Origin: Salvia splendens
Lineage: Eukaryota > Streptophyta > Magnoliopsida > Lamiales > Lamiaceae
Reading direction: 5' to 3'
Assembly (NCBI RefSeq): GCF_004379255.2
Contig: NC_056046.1
Location: 434,001-498,000, forward strand
DNA length: 64,000 nt
In this document: positions 47,431 to 57,768 of the stretch, piece after piece
Position numbering within the stretch: the stretch's first letter is position 1
How the letters are laid out: the number at the start of each line of letters is the position of its first letter
Program-made: the position numbers and the translations under genes
The notes under the pieces: model-generated
Told to the model about the DNA's origin: nothing
Seen by the model: the letters and a program-made list of their open reading frames with translations, nothing else
Databases searched by the model: none

Positions 47431-47687
47431 GACATGGGGTGTGGGGCTGGGTTACACGCGCTAATTTACTGAACCCTAAACTCGTTTCTGTAATCAGAGT
47501 TAGTTGGATTTGGGTTGTTTCGCCGAGTGTGTTTTCCCGTTAAAAAAACCGTCGATGCCACGCGCGTGTAGACTCGGAGTCGTTTTCTCTCCCCTCCGGT
47601 TAGTGATTAGGGTGTGCTGCTGCTTGCCATGTGTCTACACATGATTTGTGGTCACTCACTATTCCTCACCGCCGGTGCACCCCTCTT
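47431..47687 (+). ncRNA. TR: Candidate telomerase RNA (TR) gene
   Basis: Predicted 257-nt RNA that would serve as template and scaffold for telomerase in the nucleus. Seen in sequence: upstream USE-like/TATA pair at Pol III spacing; AACCCTAAAC at 47472-47481, complementary to TTTAGGG telomere repeats and longer than one repeat; a perfect 9-bp helix TACACGCGC (47453-47461) with GCGCGTGTA (47562-47570) bracketing template and a U-rich (GGGTTGTTT) plus A-rich (AAAAAAACC) region fit for a pseudoknot; hairpin GACT-CGG-AGTC (47571-47581); stem TAGTGA/TCACTA (47601-47606, 47656-47661) with inner hairpin CATGTG-TCTA-CACATG; terminal pairing GGGGTGT (47436-47442) with GCACCCC (47677-47683); then T5. 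Plant TRs are known as Pol III transcripts of roughly this size. No long ORF. Identity is inferred; a non-TR Pol III RNA is the main alternative. Confidence 0.72.
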
Positions 47688-47690
47688 TTT
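47686..47690 (+). terminator. Pol III T5 terminator
   Basis: TTTTT directly after the CACCCCTC end of the terminal stem. Shorter T4 runs inside the RNA (about 47532 and 47583) are weaker stops and are preceded by structured sequence. Confidence 0.55.
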
Positions 47691-47720
47691 GCTGTAATTA
47701 ATTTATTTGGAACACAAATA

Positions 47721-48547
47721 CTCCCTCCGCCCGTCATTGGGAAAGTTCCAAATACCCCCTCCGCCCGTCATTTGGAAAGGAAAATTGATGAGAAAAGATA
47801 GTGGAATATGAACCTATTTTTATATTTTAAAATAAGTTAGTGGAAAGTGATGTGTACCTACCATTTATAGTAAAAGTGAACCGAGACTCCTAATGGCGGA
47901 TGAACTAAAATGGTATATCGGGACTCCTAAGTGTATCCACAATAGGGGCGGCGCGCCGGCCGCCCCGGAGTCGCCGCAGCCACGCTTGCCTATTGTGCAG
48001 GAAACATTCGCCCCGGCTTAGCCGGGTGAGAGGCAGCGGAAAGGCCATCGCCGAGTAGACGGCGAGGACTCGGCGGGGCGGGTTGGGGTGGGGAGCGGCG
48101 ATGCCCGCGGCGGTGGACAAATCTTTTTTTAAAATTTATTTTAATTGCCTATAAATACACCACATTCCCCTCATTATTTTCACACCATTCCAACTCTTTA
48201 TTCATACTTTGTCTCTCTAAAATTTGTGGATTCCATTGCTATTAAAAATGGATGATTTATTTTAATTGCCTATAAATACACCTCATTCCCCTCAATTTTA
48301 ATTTATTTAATTAGTCGTTTTTTCTAATTATGTATAGTCCGATAATTTTAATCTTCATTGAATTCAAATATACAAAGAATAAAATAAAGTGAAATGTGGC
48401 GAAAAAAGTGTCCAAGGTTGTCCACTGTTGCTGTGGAAACTTTTTTTGTGGCTGTGGACAAATCAGAAGTGGCTGGGAATAAAAAAAGTGGCTTGTCTAG
48501 GGAAGTGTCCTCCCTATTGTTAATACTCTAATGGCGGACGGAGGGAG
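47721..48547. mobile_element. Stowaway MITE interrupted by a nested MITE
   Basis: Begins CTCCCTCCGCCCGTCATT and ends ATGGCGGACGGAGGGAG, flanked by TA (47719-47720, 48548-48549). Without the nested insertion it is about 226 bp. It starts about 30 bp after the RNA gene terminator. Its left end is itself partly duplicated (CTCCGCCCGTCATT twice). Confidence 0.85.
47931..48528. mobile_element. Nested PIF/Harbinger-type MITE, 598 bp
   Basis: Ends GTGTATCCACAATAGGG and, reverse-complemented, GAGTATTAACAATAGGG, with TAA duplicated at 47928-47930 and 48529-48531. Joining the outer flanks restores the Stowaway end GGACTCCTAATGGCGGACGG. The left half is GC-rich. Confidence 0.85.
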
Positions 48548-49613
48548 TAGTACTTGTCCATTTAAATACTAAGCATAGGAAACTTTTTAAAATTATTTTT
48601 TTCTAGAGTCGACCTTCTGCAACAAGATTTGATGCAATAAGGGTACGGGACAAAGTCTGGAAGATCTATAAATGATAAATCGATAGTCAGTAAATTGTTG
48701 AAGAACAAGCATACATGAAGCCCATAACTAATATGGAATTGAAGTCAAATTCATGTCACATATCATATGAATTTATTGGTGTTTTTGAATCGAAATGGTG
48801 AAGTACAGTTCATTGTATATGGTCGCTATCCATATTTATTTTCATCAGATAGTAAGATTTTCTTTGGGTTTTGTCGGAATCTTTTATGTCCAAAAAAAAG
48901 TTTGTAAGGATTGAAGGAAAAATTAAAGTAAGGGAATCCACACATCATATCTCATATAGTGGAATAAGTGAAGTTAATGCTCATATAAGATCTGATTAAA
49001 GAGGAGAGTGGGATGCATGTGTGGTGATATATATAATTAACTCAAAAGTTTGGTACATTATATTGTTATTAATAGTAATACTTGCTAACATACTACGTGT
49101 CTACATATGAACTAAATATCTTCTCAAAATATGACATTCATGAGATATGCCCTAAATTTGTTATCCATATTAATTACCAATGTGAAATTACTATTTTCAA
49201 CTTTTGCACAAACATGATACTACTTTTTTATTTAGAGTATCACACCAGAAACTAAAGCACAATTATGATACAAATTTGCTTATATTGTTTCACACTTACA
49301 GTATTCCACTTATTTATAACTTTATCATACATGATCCATCATTTATAATTAAAGATTTGTGTTGGATAGCCTCAATGGATCACGAATGACACAAAATTAG
49401 GGTGAGGTTGATTAGGGCTTGACCGACCTCAGTGCTGGCCCACATAGATAGTAAAAATTCACCAAATTCAACCTTCGAAGTCAGGATTGAAATTCAGTTC
49501 TTTTTTCACCCGTTATCCATTCCCATAAACACACACTACACTCTCTTCGAAGATCAAAACAAACTGTGACCACGTAGTTGCATGAACCTAACACGTCATC
49601 AACATTAATTTTA
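48548..49613. other. AT-rich spacer
   Basis: No gene or RNA recognised. Ends at the MITE upstream of the WAG-like kinase. Confidence 0.5.
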
Positions 49614-49890
49614 TGTTCTCTCCGTTCCACAATAGTAGAGGCATTTTTTCGGCACGGAGATTAAGAAAAATTGTGTTAAATGAATTAAGTAAAGAAAGAA
49701 TAAAGTAGGAAAGGGAAAAAATAGACAGATAGAGATAGAATAAAGTAAGAATGAAGAAATGTGTTGACTTTTACTAAAAAAGAAAATGACTCTACTACTA
49801 TGGAATGTACCAAAATGTTAAAAATGACTCTGCTACTATGGAATGTACCAAAATGTTAAAAATGACTCTACTATTATGGAATGGAGGGAG
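49614..49890. mobile_element. Stowaway-like MITE abutting the kinase TATA box
   Basis: Right end GGAATGGAGGGAG with TA at 49891-49892; left end a degenerate TGTTCTCTCCGTTCC after TA 49612-49613. Internal tandem duplication: the CTACTATGGAATGTACCAAA unit with a following AATGTTAAAAATGACTCT recurs two to three times at 49792-49880. The family also occurs at 63214-63457. Confidence 0.75.
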
Positions 49891-49898
49891 TATAAAAG
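49891..49898 (+). promoter_or_regulatory. TATA box of the WAG-like kinase
   Basis: TATAAAAG begins at the TA target duplication of the MITE and lies 45 bp upstream of the kinase start codon, implying a leader of only about 15 nt if it is used. Confidence 0.5.
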
Positions 49899-49935
49899 GG
49901 TAACAACGCATGCACTCCACAACCAAATCCAATCA

Positions 49936-51291
49936 ATGGATCAAAACGACCCAATCTACTCCTTAACAGATTCCGATCTCAGCTTCACCTCCACCACCAC
50001 CGCCACCACCCTCTCCGCCCGCTCCAGCTTCAACGAATCCCGCCTCTCCCCCGCCCCCACTCCCAATCCCCACCCCCGTCCCCACCGCACTCACCACAAC
50101 CCCAACTGGACCGCCATCACCTCCACCGCCGCCCTCTCCCCCTCCGGCTCCCTCCACCTCGGCTATCTCAATCTCCTCCGCCTCGTAGGCTCCGGCAACC
50201 TCGGCCGCGTCTTCCACTGCCGCCTCCGCGGCCACGACCAATCCAATTTCGCCCTCAAAGTCGTCGACCGCGAAACCCTAACCCCCAAAAAGCTCGCCGA
50301 CGTCGAAACGGAGGCGCGAATCCTCTCCGCCTTAGACCACCCCTTCCTCCCCACGCTGTACGCACGTGTGGAGGCCTCTCACTACACGTGCCTCCTCATC
50401 GACTTCTGCCCCAACGGCGACCTGCATTCCTTGCTCCGCAGCCAGCCCCGCCGCCGCCTGCCGCTCCAGTCCGTCAGATTCTTCGCCGCCGAAGTCCTCC
50501 TCGCCGTCGAGTACCTCCACGCGCAGGGGATCGTCTACCGCGATCTCAAGCCGGAGAACATCCTCCTCCGCGAAGACGGCCACGTCATGCTCTCCGATTT
50601 CGATCTCTCCTTCCAATCCGACGTTTCCCCAACCCTAGATCGGCACCGCAACATCGTCTCCTCCTCCTCCCCTTCCTGCTTCGGCAACCGCCGATCGGAA
50701 ACACAGATCGCGGAATTCTCAGCTGAACCGACCGCGGCGTTCTCGCGATCGCGCGTCGGAACTCACGAGTACCTAGCGCCGGAGCTCGTCGGCGGCGAGG
50801 GACACGGCAGCGGAGTCGATTGGTGGGCGTTTGGAATCCTGATCTACGAGCTTCTGTACGGAACGACGCCGTTTAAGGGAGGGAGCAAGGAGAGCACGCT
50901 TCGGAATATAGCGGATTCGGAAAAGGTGAGGTTTCCGGCGGCGGAGGAGGAGGACGGCGGCGGGATGGTGGAGGCGCGGGATTTGATTGAGAAGCTGCTG
51001 GTGAAGGATCCGACGCGGAGGCTAGGGTGCGCCAAGGGTGCGACGGAGATAAAGCGCCACGTGTTTTTTAGCGGGATAAAGTGGCCGTTGATCAGGACGT
51101 ACCTGCCGCCGGAGGTGCCGGGGATGGTGGTGGAGCGGGTTCGGAGCAGGGCGGGTGTGGGGGGAACTCCGCCGCGGGGGCGGCGGTGCATTTGGAAGAG
51201 GCTAACCGATTTTGTGAGGATTAAGGGGTCGTCTAAGTATAGGTTGAACTCTAATCATAATTATTACTCTTATGTTAATCACAAGATATGA
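49936..51291 (+). CDS. WAG1/WAG2-like AGC (AGCVIII) Ser/Thr protein kinase
   Basis: Single-exon 451-aa kinase of the group that phosphorylates PIN auxin transporters at the plasma membrane and influences root waving and polarity. Start ATG 49936 (MDQNDPIYSLTDSDLSFTST) is preferred over the in-frame upstream codon at 49843, which lies inside a MITE and upstream of the TATA box. The Ser/Thr-rich N-terminus resembles WAG proteins. Kinase motifs: GSGNLGRVF, K108 (FALKVVD), catalytic D203 (YRDLKPEN), and DFD at 221-223 in place of DFG, the AGCVIII hallmark. An inserted loop precedes the activation segment (RVGTHEYLAPE), and DWWAFGIL is present. The 5' two-thirds is very C-rich, which produces long shadow ORFs. 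Confidence 0.9.
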   Translation: MDQNDPIYSLTDSDLSFTSTTTATTLSARSSFNESRLSPAPTPNPHPRPHRTHHNPNWTAITSTAALSPSGSLHLGYLNLLRLVGSGNLGRVFHCRLRGHDQSNFALKVVDRETLTPKKLADVETEARILSALDHPFLPTLYARVEASHYTCLLIDFCPNGDLHSLLRSQPRRRLPLQSVRFFAAEVLLAVEYLHAQGIVYRDLKPENILLREDGHVMLSDFDLSFQSDVSPTLDRHRNIVSSSSPSCFGNRRSETQIAEFSAEPTAAFSRSRVGTHEYLAPELVGGEGHGSGVDWWAFGILIYELLYGTTPFKGGSKESTLRNIADSEKVRFPAAEEEDGGGMVEARDLIEKLLVKDPTRRLGCAKGATEIKRHVFFSGIKWPLIRTYLPPEVPGMVVERVRSRAGVGGTPPRGRRCIWKRLTDFVRIKGSSKYRLNSNHNYYSYVNHKI

Positions 51292-52729
51292 GGGTTTTGG
51301 TTGATTAAGATTTTGTGTGAATATTTGGTGTAAACTAATTTGTAGATGTCAATGAGCAACAAAAGTTCAAATAACAAGAGATTTACGTCGTTCAGTATGA
51401 AATCAATGACTCTTATCAGTAGGCGGACGCAGAAAAAATTATAGAAGGAGCACAATATATACTTTTATATCCGTAAATAATTGTCTCATATTCCTATTTT
51501 CTTTTTCATTCGTCGAAGAATAATTATCTTATTTCCCCTGGTAATGGACTTCACATTTAATTTTCATCACACAAATATTATTAATTTTATCATAAAAATT
51601 TATACTATGTATAAGTATTTCTCAAATTTAAATCGAAACACCTCAAACTCTAACCATAACATCTTAAATTTAAATTTATGTAAAAATCAATTATTTCTCA
51701 ATCAATCACAACATCTTATATGAATTAAACTACACATTCAATCCAGTCCAGAGCATTTGTCCTAGTGGCAAGGAGCTTAGACATTATTGCATAAGGTGTC
51801 GAGTTCGAGAACCTCAGTTGTAATAATTTCCTCATATCTATAGTATAGGAGTTTATTTGTAATTTCCTCCCTATCTATAGTATATGAGTTTATTTGTAAT
51901 TTCCTCCCTTATATAGGAGTTAATTAAAAAAAACTAAGAGTAAAAAGATGAATTATACTACTAAAAGTAAATATTAAAAATTGTTATAAAATAAATACTC
52001 CTTTGGTTTATTATATTGAAAAGAAAAGGAGTAAAAAGATGAATTAGTCAGTAAACCTACAAAATTGAAGTAACCAGTTTTATAACGTGAGACACGCCTT
52101 GGCACTACTTTTAAAACTCAATTTGCACTATTTAAAAAACAGTAACTTATTAGTAGTACTCCATAAAATAGGCATTATTTACTTTGAGAGTTATGTCATC
52201 TTCTTTCCCAAAGGCCAAAGCCACGGTAATCGATTATTCTTCATTTGCATCTGTAGATCTTTCAAATGGAAATTCATTTCAGCCCCTTCTACTATCATTC
52301 AATCTCCAACTATTTAATCTTCAATAGTATTAATTTGACAAGAGCTAAATATGATTTTTGTGAAAATTTCAAAAAATTAGCAACAGAAAACAATAAGAAA
52401 AAAAAAGTTGAGAAGGGCTTAAGCCTCTTGTTGGCTCTTACTTTGTCCGCCCCTGACTCTTATATTTGATTCAAACTCTTGGAGATTATAAAATGAATGA
52501 ATTCAAGATAAACCAGAAGATAAATGTGATATTTATCAATTATCTTATCCAAAAACTAATCCAAGCTGAATTAAAGTTAATCAATAAAAAATAACCCAAC
52601 GAAACTCAAAAGTGACGCACAATACATGTTTATGTGAGTGGGCATATTTTTTATTCTCAGTTTAACCCCAGATTTTATGGAATTAACATATTTGACCCGT
52701 AGCCTACTTTACAGAAGCCTCCTCACTTA
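51292..52729. other. Spacer
   Basis: Kinase 3' flank and AT-rich spacer with one SINE-like element. AATTAACATATTTGACCCGTAGCCT-type sequence occurs twice about 64 bp apart near 52681 and 52745. Confidence 0.5.
51745..51935 (+). mobile_element. tRNA-derived SINE
   Basis: Pol III A-box-like GTCCTAGTGGCAAGGAGC and B-box-like GTGTCGAGTTCGAGAACC in a tRNA-like head, followed by a tail with a repeated GTATAGGAGTTTATTTGTAA block and an A-rich end (TTAATTAAAAAAAAC). Target duplication not resolved. Confidence 0.6.
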
Positions 52730-53658
52730 AGTCCCAAATTCGTAATTAACATATTTGACCCGTAGCCTCACTTTCCCAAAATCAGCACTCGCCAACCTCC
52801 GCAGTTCGCTCGTCTGCTCCTGCCACTGGCGACCGTACGCCGGCGATCGTTTGTTTTTGAAGCTTTCGGCGAGCGTTATGAAGATGAGCTGAATATCTCC
52901 ACGAGCTATTGACGCCGCTCTCCTCCCCGCCTCTCTCATCGTCAGCTATCCGCCATCGGTATTAGTACGGTTGAAACCCTCTCTTTTCCTTCATTACGTT
53001 ACTGTTGCTATTCTAGGCTGTGGCTGTGGTGTTAGTTAGTGATTCAGCCAGAAACGAGTCTGCAAAAATACGTTAAAGTGCGAAAGTTTGATTAATTTTG
53101 TACGTCTGTTAGCCGTCGATCGAGTGTGTGTGTGTTTAGAAGGTATGGTGATTTGTAGTGCGAATCGAGGAGGTCGATTGTACATGAAAAGGAATTTATT
53201 CAGGCTGAGCGCACCAAAGATGCTAAGTATTACTACTATTTAGGAATAAATGTCAACTACTAAGGCGAGAATTAGGTATTTGATCAAGCATTTTCAACGT
53301 TAAAATTGATTTAAGAAGAGAATGAATCATCACTTCATTTCAAATAGTCATGGATATGTCGTAAATGTATGTTGATTTACAAGCATTTTCATTGAAGGTT
53401 ATGTCAGTTTCTGTGTTCCGTTCCTTGATTTATATATGTATGATAACCGTATTATACACTAGATCAGTGTATAAGTAAATGCATGTATAGAAATACAATC
53501 CAATGAATATGGTAGCATCATTATTTGTGCATACTTATGATGCCAGCTTCCATTTTGGATAATATCATTTGAAGAATTTGCTTTACAGCTACTTGTGGTT
53601 GTAATTGTATTGCTATTTTTGTCTGATAATCATTTACTTTCTGTGTGAAAATATTTCA
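52730..53658 (+). other. 5' leader exon and leader intron of the NAL1-like gene
   Basis: A GC-richer block with CCTCCGCAGTTCGCTCGTCT ends at a likely donor (ATCG/GTATTAG, about 52957). The intron runs to TTTCAG at 53658. Exact transcription start is not visible. Confidence 0.45.
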
Positions 53659-53667
53659 GGTGCATTG

Positions 53668-53736
53668 ATGTACAACGAAGACCAACTATTGTGGTTTGCT
53701 GGAACAAGCACAGTTTTCCTTAGATTGGCCTTCTGA
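53668..53736 (+). other. Upstream ORF in the NAL1-like leader
   Basis: ATG 53668 opens a 22-codon frame ending at TGA 53734-53736, 40 nt before the main start and in a different frame. It could reduce translation of the main ORF. Peptide conservation cannot be judged here. Confidence 0.5.
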
Positions 53737-53776
53737 CTTCATAAAACCGAATCATCTCTCTGAAGTATACCTACAG

Positions 53777-56594
53777 ATGGACCAAGGAAGGTCACATTCT
53801 AGAGCCCGAGGCTCAGGCTCTACACCGTCGGAGGAATCATCTTTGGATCTTGAAAAGTACAGTTGCAATCATTCCTTCCACACTTCACTAAGCCCATCAT
53901 CGCTTCAACCTCACGCAACAGGGGGGCAACATTGTGAGAGTAGTGCTGCATACTTTTCGTGGCCCTGTCGAATAAAAGATGATGCTGAAGAGAGGGCAAA
54001 CTATTTTGCTAACCTACAGAAAACTGTCTTACCTGAAAGTATTGGACCATTGCCAGAAGGTCAGCGAGCAAATACGTTGCTGGAGCTCATGACAATTAGG
54101 GCCTTTCACAGCAAAATCCTTCGCTGCTATAGTCTTGGCACAGCAATTGGCTTCCGTATTCGACGTGGTGTTTTGACAAACATACCAGCTATACTCGTCT
54201 TTGTATCAAGGAAAGTTCACAAGCAATGGCTTACGCCACTCCAGTGTCTGCCAACTGCTTTGGAGGTGAAAGAAAATGCTTATGTTTTTGGCTTGGAACC
54301 TTCAATTCATTGAAAATGCTTGCTTAAAATTTTCTCATTGTCTAAAAAAGTAAAAATAAACAGTTTGAGGAGAATGTTAGATCTAAAGTTGGCACTCCTT
54401 ACCTTATTTTTCTCTTTTGCAATGTCCTTTTTTAAGTTTTATTTTTATTTAGTTTGAAGGATCAGCATGCTTGAAATAGTAAGAGACTAAGAGTAGATGC
54501 CTCAGGGGTGAGGAGGGATGTATGGTGAAGAGTTACTTTCTGAGCGTTAATGCAAATTCTTGATATCTAAATGATATTTTTCTCTGCTCAGGGACCAGGG
54601 GGCATCTGGTGTGATGTGGATGTGGTGGAATTTTCTTATTTTGGTGCGCCAGAGCCTACACCTAAAGAACAATTATATACTGAGATTGTTGATGATCTGC
54701 GCGGGAGTGATCCCTGTATTGGTTCCGGCTCTCAGGTACTCAAAAAATCTCATCCGCTTGACATTACCTTAGGAGGATGCTATAATAATGTTAAAATGAA
54801 AACTTTCTATTTCTTCCCCCCCCCCCCCCCTCTTTTTCCTTAATATGAAGAATTTTGGACAATGTTAGATTGCGTTTCTTGTTCATTTTTTCCGCTAATG
54901 CTCTACCTCACCGCAATTTTCATCATCAGGTTGCAAACCAGGAGACATATGGAACATTAGGTGCTATTGTAAGGAGTCAAACAGGCAGTAGACAAGTTGG
55001 TTTTCTCACAAATCGCCATGTTGCAGTTGATCTAGATTACCCAAATCAGAAGATGTTTCATCCTTTACCACCAACCCTTGGACCTGGGGTTTATCTTGGT
55101 GCAGTTGAGCGAGCAACTTCATTCATCAGAGATGATTTATGGTTTGGGATATTTGCTGGCATTAATCCAGGTTATATATTTTGTATCTATTCGCTAGATC
55201 AGATCCCATTCAGTTGGAAGAATAGATACACTATGATTAATTAGAAAAAAGTGGTTTACTTAGTACAAAGTGAAAAATAAGTTACTTATTAATTAATCAA
55301 GTCACTGAACTGATAAAATTATTAGTTCAAACAAAAATTAAATTTAAGAAGATAGATTTATTTTGAAAGGAATTTAAGTAGTATATTCTACATTTTAAGA
55401 CTAGCAACATTTGGATGTTGGATCCATAATTCCACTCGCTGCTGCTGTTTGATGAGATTATATTGCTGCCTTGTTGGTATTTCCCTCTCCTTTCTTCCAT
55501 TTACCGCCTGAACTTAATCACCCCTCATAATTTGGGTTTATTTATAACCTCTAAGTTAACTGAATGATGCAATTCTGAATTTATGCAGAGACATTTGTAA
55601 GAGCGGATGGTGCCTTTATACCGTTCACAGATGATTTTGACATGAGCTCTGTAACTACATCTGTGAAGGGGATAGGAGAGATTGGAAATGTCAAAACCAT
55701 TGACTTACAGTCCACAATTGATAGTCTTGTAGGAAAGCAAGTAACGAAGGTTGGAAGAAGTTCTGGTTTGACTACTGGAACTGTATTGGCATATGCTCTC
55801 GAGTACAATGATGAAAAAGGGATATGTTTTTTGACTGATTTTCTAGTTGTTGGTGAGAACCAACAAACATTTGATCTTGAAGGGGATAGTGGGAGTCTCA
55901 TCATAATGAAGGGTGAAAATGGTGAGAAAGCACGACCAATCGGGATAATCTGGGGTGGAACTGCCAATAGGGGCCGTCTTAAGCTAAAAGTCGGTCAACC
56001 TCCAGAAAACTGGACAAGTGGTGTTGATCTTGGACGGCTTCTCAATTTCCTCGAACTTGATCTGATCACTGCTGATGAAGCACTAAGAGGTTGATATTAT
56101 TTTGTTTTAAAAGTTGAGAATATTGACTTATCCATGTCATCTTAATCTTTTATTGCCTTTGCATCTCTATAGTTGCAGTTAAAGAACAAAGAGCTGCTTC
56201 CATGACCGTGGTTGGTTCAACCGCAGGGGACTCATCGCCTCCTGAAGTAATGCTCCCCAAGGACAAATCCGAGCCTCTTGGTCTCCACATCCAACACATC
56301 CCCTTGGAGGACGGTGCAGTTGGGCCGGATATAAATTCGTCCCCCAAAGAAAGCAGTGTATTTGATTTGGAAGATGGAGCGAACACAGGTCTAAATTTCG
56401 AGCATCAATTCATACCCAGCTACAATGTGAAGCCCCCTATGCATCACGATGATCGACAAGATAGAGTGGATTCTGAGAATCTGTCTGCCTTGAGAAACGC
56501 CTGTGATCAGGACCTAAATTTTTCTTTGCAGCTGGTCGAGAACGAGCCCAAGAGAAGGAAATCCGAGCCTGCACCTTCACCTGGGATGGAGTAA
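53777..56594 (+). CDS. NAL1: NARROW LEAF 1 (NAL1)-like trypsin-type protease
   Basis: 598 aa from five exons, 53777-54265, 54592-54735, 54930-55170, 55589-56089 and 56173-56594, in consistent phase. Homologue of rice NAL1, a trypsin-like serine protease controlling leaf width, vascular pattern and panicle traits. Conserved blocks: ANTLLELMTIRAFHSKILR, GFRIRRG, PAILVFVSRKVHKQWL, GFLTNRHVAVDLDYPNQKMF, GPGVYLGAVERATSF, NPETFVRADGAFIPF, EGDSGSLII. The catalytic triad by alignment to rice (H234, D291, S385) is H241, D298 and S392, all present. An Arg (R240) precedes the catalytic His. The C-terminal region (about 470-598) is acidic and ends with a basic EPKRRKSEP patch that may be a nuclear localisation signal. 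Length is close to rice NAL1. Introns 1 and 2 have canonical ends; intron 2 contains a run of about 12 C. Confidence 0.93.
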
Positions 56595-57768
56595 CCAAAG
56601 TGGTTGCTTTTTTATGATTGATGATTGTCCAGTTTCTTGGTGGTGTTTTTGGTCCTTATTGGTAACCTCTCTCTCTCTCTCTCTCTCCACCTGACATTGT
56701 TTTTGGATTAAGTTGTAGGTAGAGAAAAGTGTTCAGCCGTCGCTACCAAGGCCGCCGGCTGGTTTCTATTTCAAAATGTAAATGATGAGATTGAATTTTG
56801 GTACTAATTTTAACATATGTTTTGTTTTGTTTTGTTTTGGTTGAAAGGGCTTGTCCGAGGGCCACTTAATCTAACATATTTGACGATGAAGCTTAGGTTG
56901 ATTGGTAAGATGTTTATACACCAATCATTAATATCGATTGAGCAGCTATCTCAATTACTACGAGGGATGTCTGGTTAACCAAAACTGGTGGTTATAATTT
57001 CCAAACTGAAACCATCTTATTATTCATAGCTGGCAGTTCCTATTTTCAAACCAAAACCATCTTAATGATTCTACCCATCCAGATCTAGTTCTAATATTTT
57101 TCACATTAGAAACAGCGGTAAGCTATCGATTTTGGCACAAGACCATAAAAAAACTAGAAAATTGGTAAAACCAACGAGAAACAAGGGGAGATTGGAAAAA
57201 GCCAGCAAAAACGTCAGTTTTAATCAGAACCAGAATAATCAGTTCCAGTTGATATGGTCGGGTCAGGTCGGTTATGGTTCCACTCCCTTGGAACCGAAGC
57301 AGCCTGCTCCGAACAAAAACCGACAACAAATGTAGTATACACAACTCCCTCCACGTTCACCAAAACCAAAACCAAATGGAACGATGCCTGTAGATTTTAT
57401 AACATTAAAAATTGCAATACATCCAAAACTCCTCGACAGACCGCATTCAAAACTGGTAAGTCTATAAAAATGAGGATTGAGCTACGGACAAAAATGAGGA
57501 TTGAGCTACGGACAAAAATAATTCTGTGCAGCTGCGCCGCCTCGGCAAGACTTACATAACTCAACCAACCGGGTTATCTCAGTTTGCATCCGCAAAATAT
57601 TTACAACCATATTCATCGAATGTGAACAGATTACACTCTCGCCAAAACTGCTGCAAGACCAAAATATGAAAAATGAACACAAACTATGCATAAGATCATA
57701 CAGACACTGTTATATCAAACATTGAAGTGCGAAGCATACCGTGTCTTGCTCAGTTAAGTTCCAGATAG
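56595..57768. other. Convergent 3' flanks of NAL1 and UBP25
   Basis: NAL1 3' untranslated sequence with a (CT)n tract at about 56668, then spacer. Short ORFs at 57123-57691 are low-complexity. GAGGATTGAGCTACGGACAA is tandemly duplicated at about 57472-57515. Confidence 0.45.

Noticed and set aside
47472..47481. AACCCTAAAC as an ordinary telo-box promoter element
   Set aside because: Telo-boxes sit upstream of Pol II genes; here no coding gene follows and the motif is inside a Pol III-type transcription unit flanked by helices.
47431..47690. U6, U3, 7SL or RNase MRP RNA as identity of the RNA gene
   Set aside because: Their well-known conserved 5' ends and boxes are not present.
49843..49935. 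Upstream in-frame extension of the WAG-like kinase (31 codons)
   Set aside because: It is within a MITE and upstream of the TATA box, and the extra residues do not resemble kinase N-termini.
49963..51191. Several long ORFs overlapping the WAG-like kinase
   Set aside because: Shadows caused by C-rich third positions; low-complexity translations.
57254..57559. 101-codon ORF between NAL1 and UBP25
   Set aside because: Low-complexity, contains a short tandem duplication, no family resemblance.
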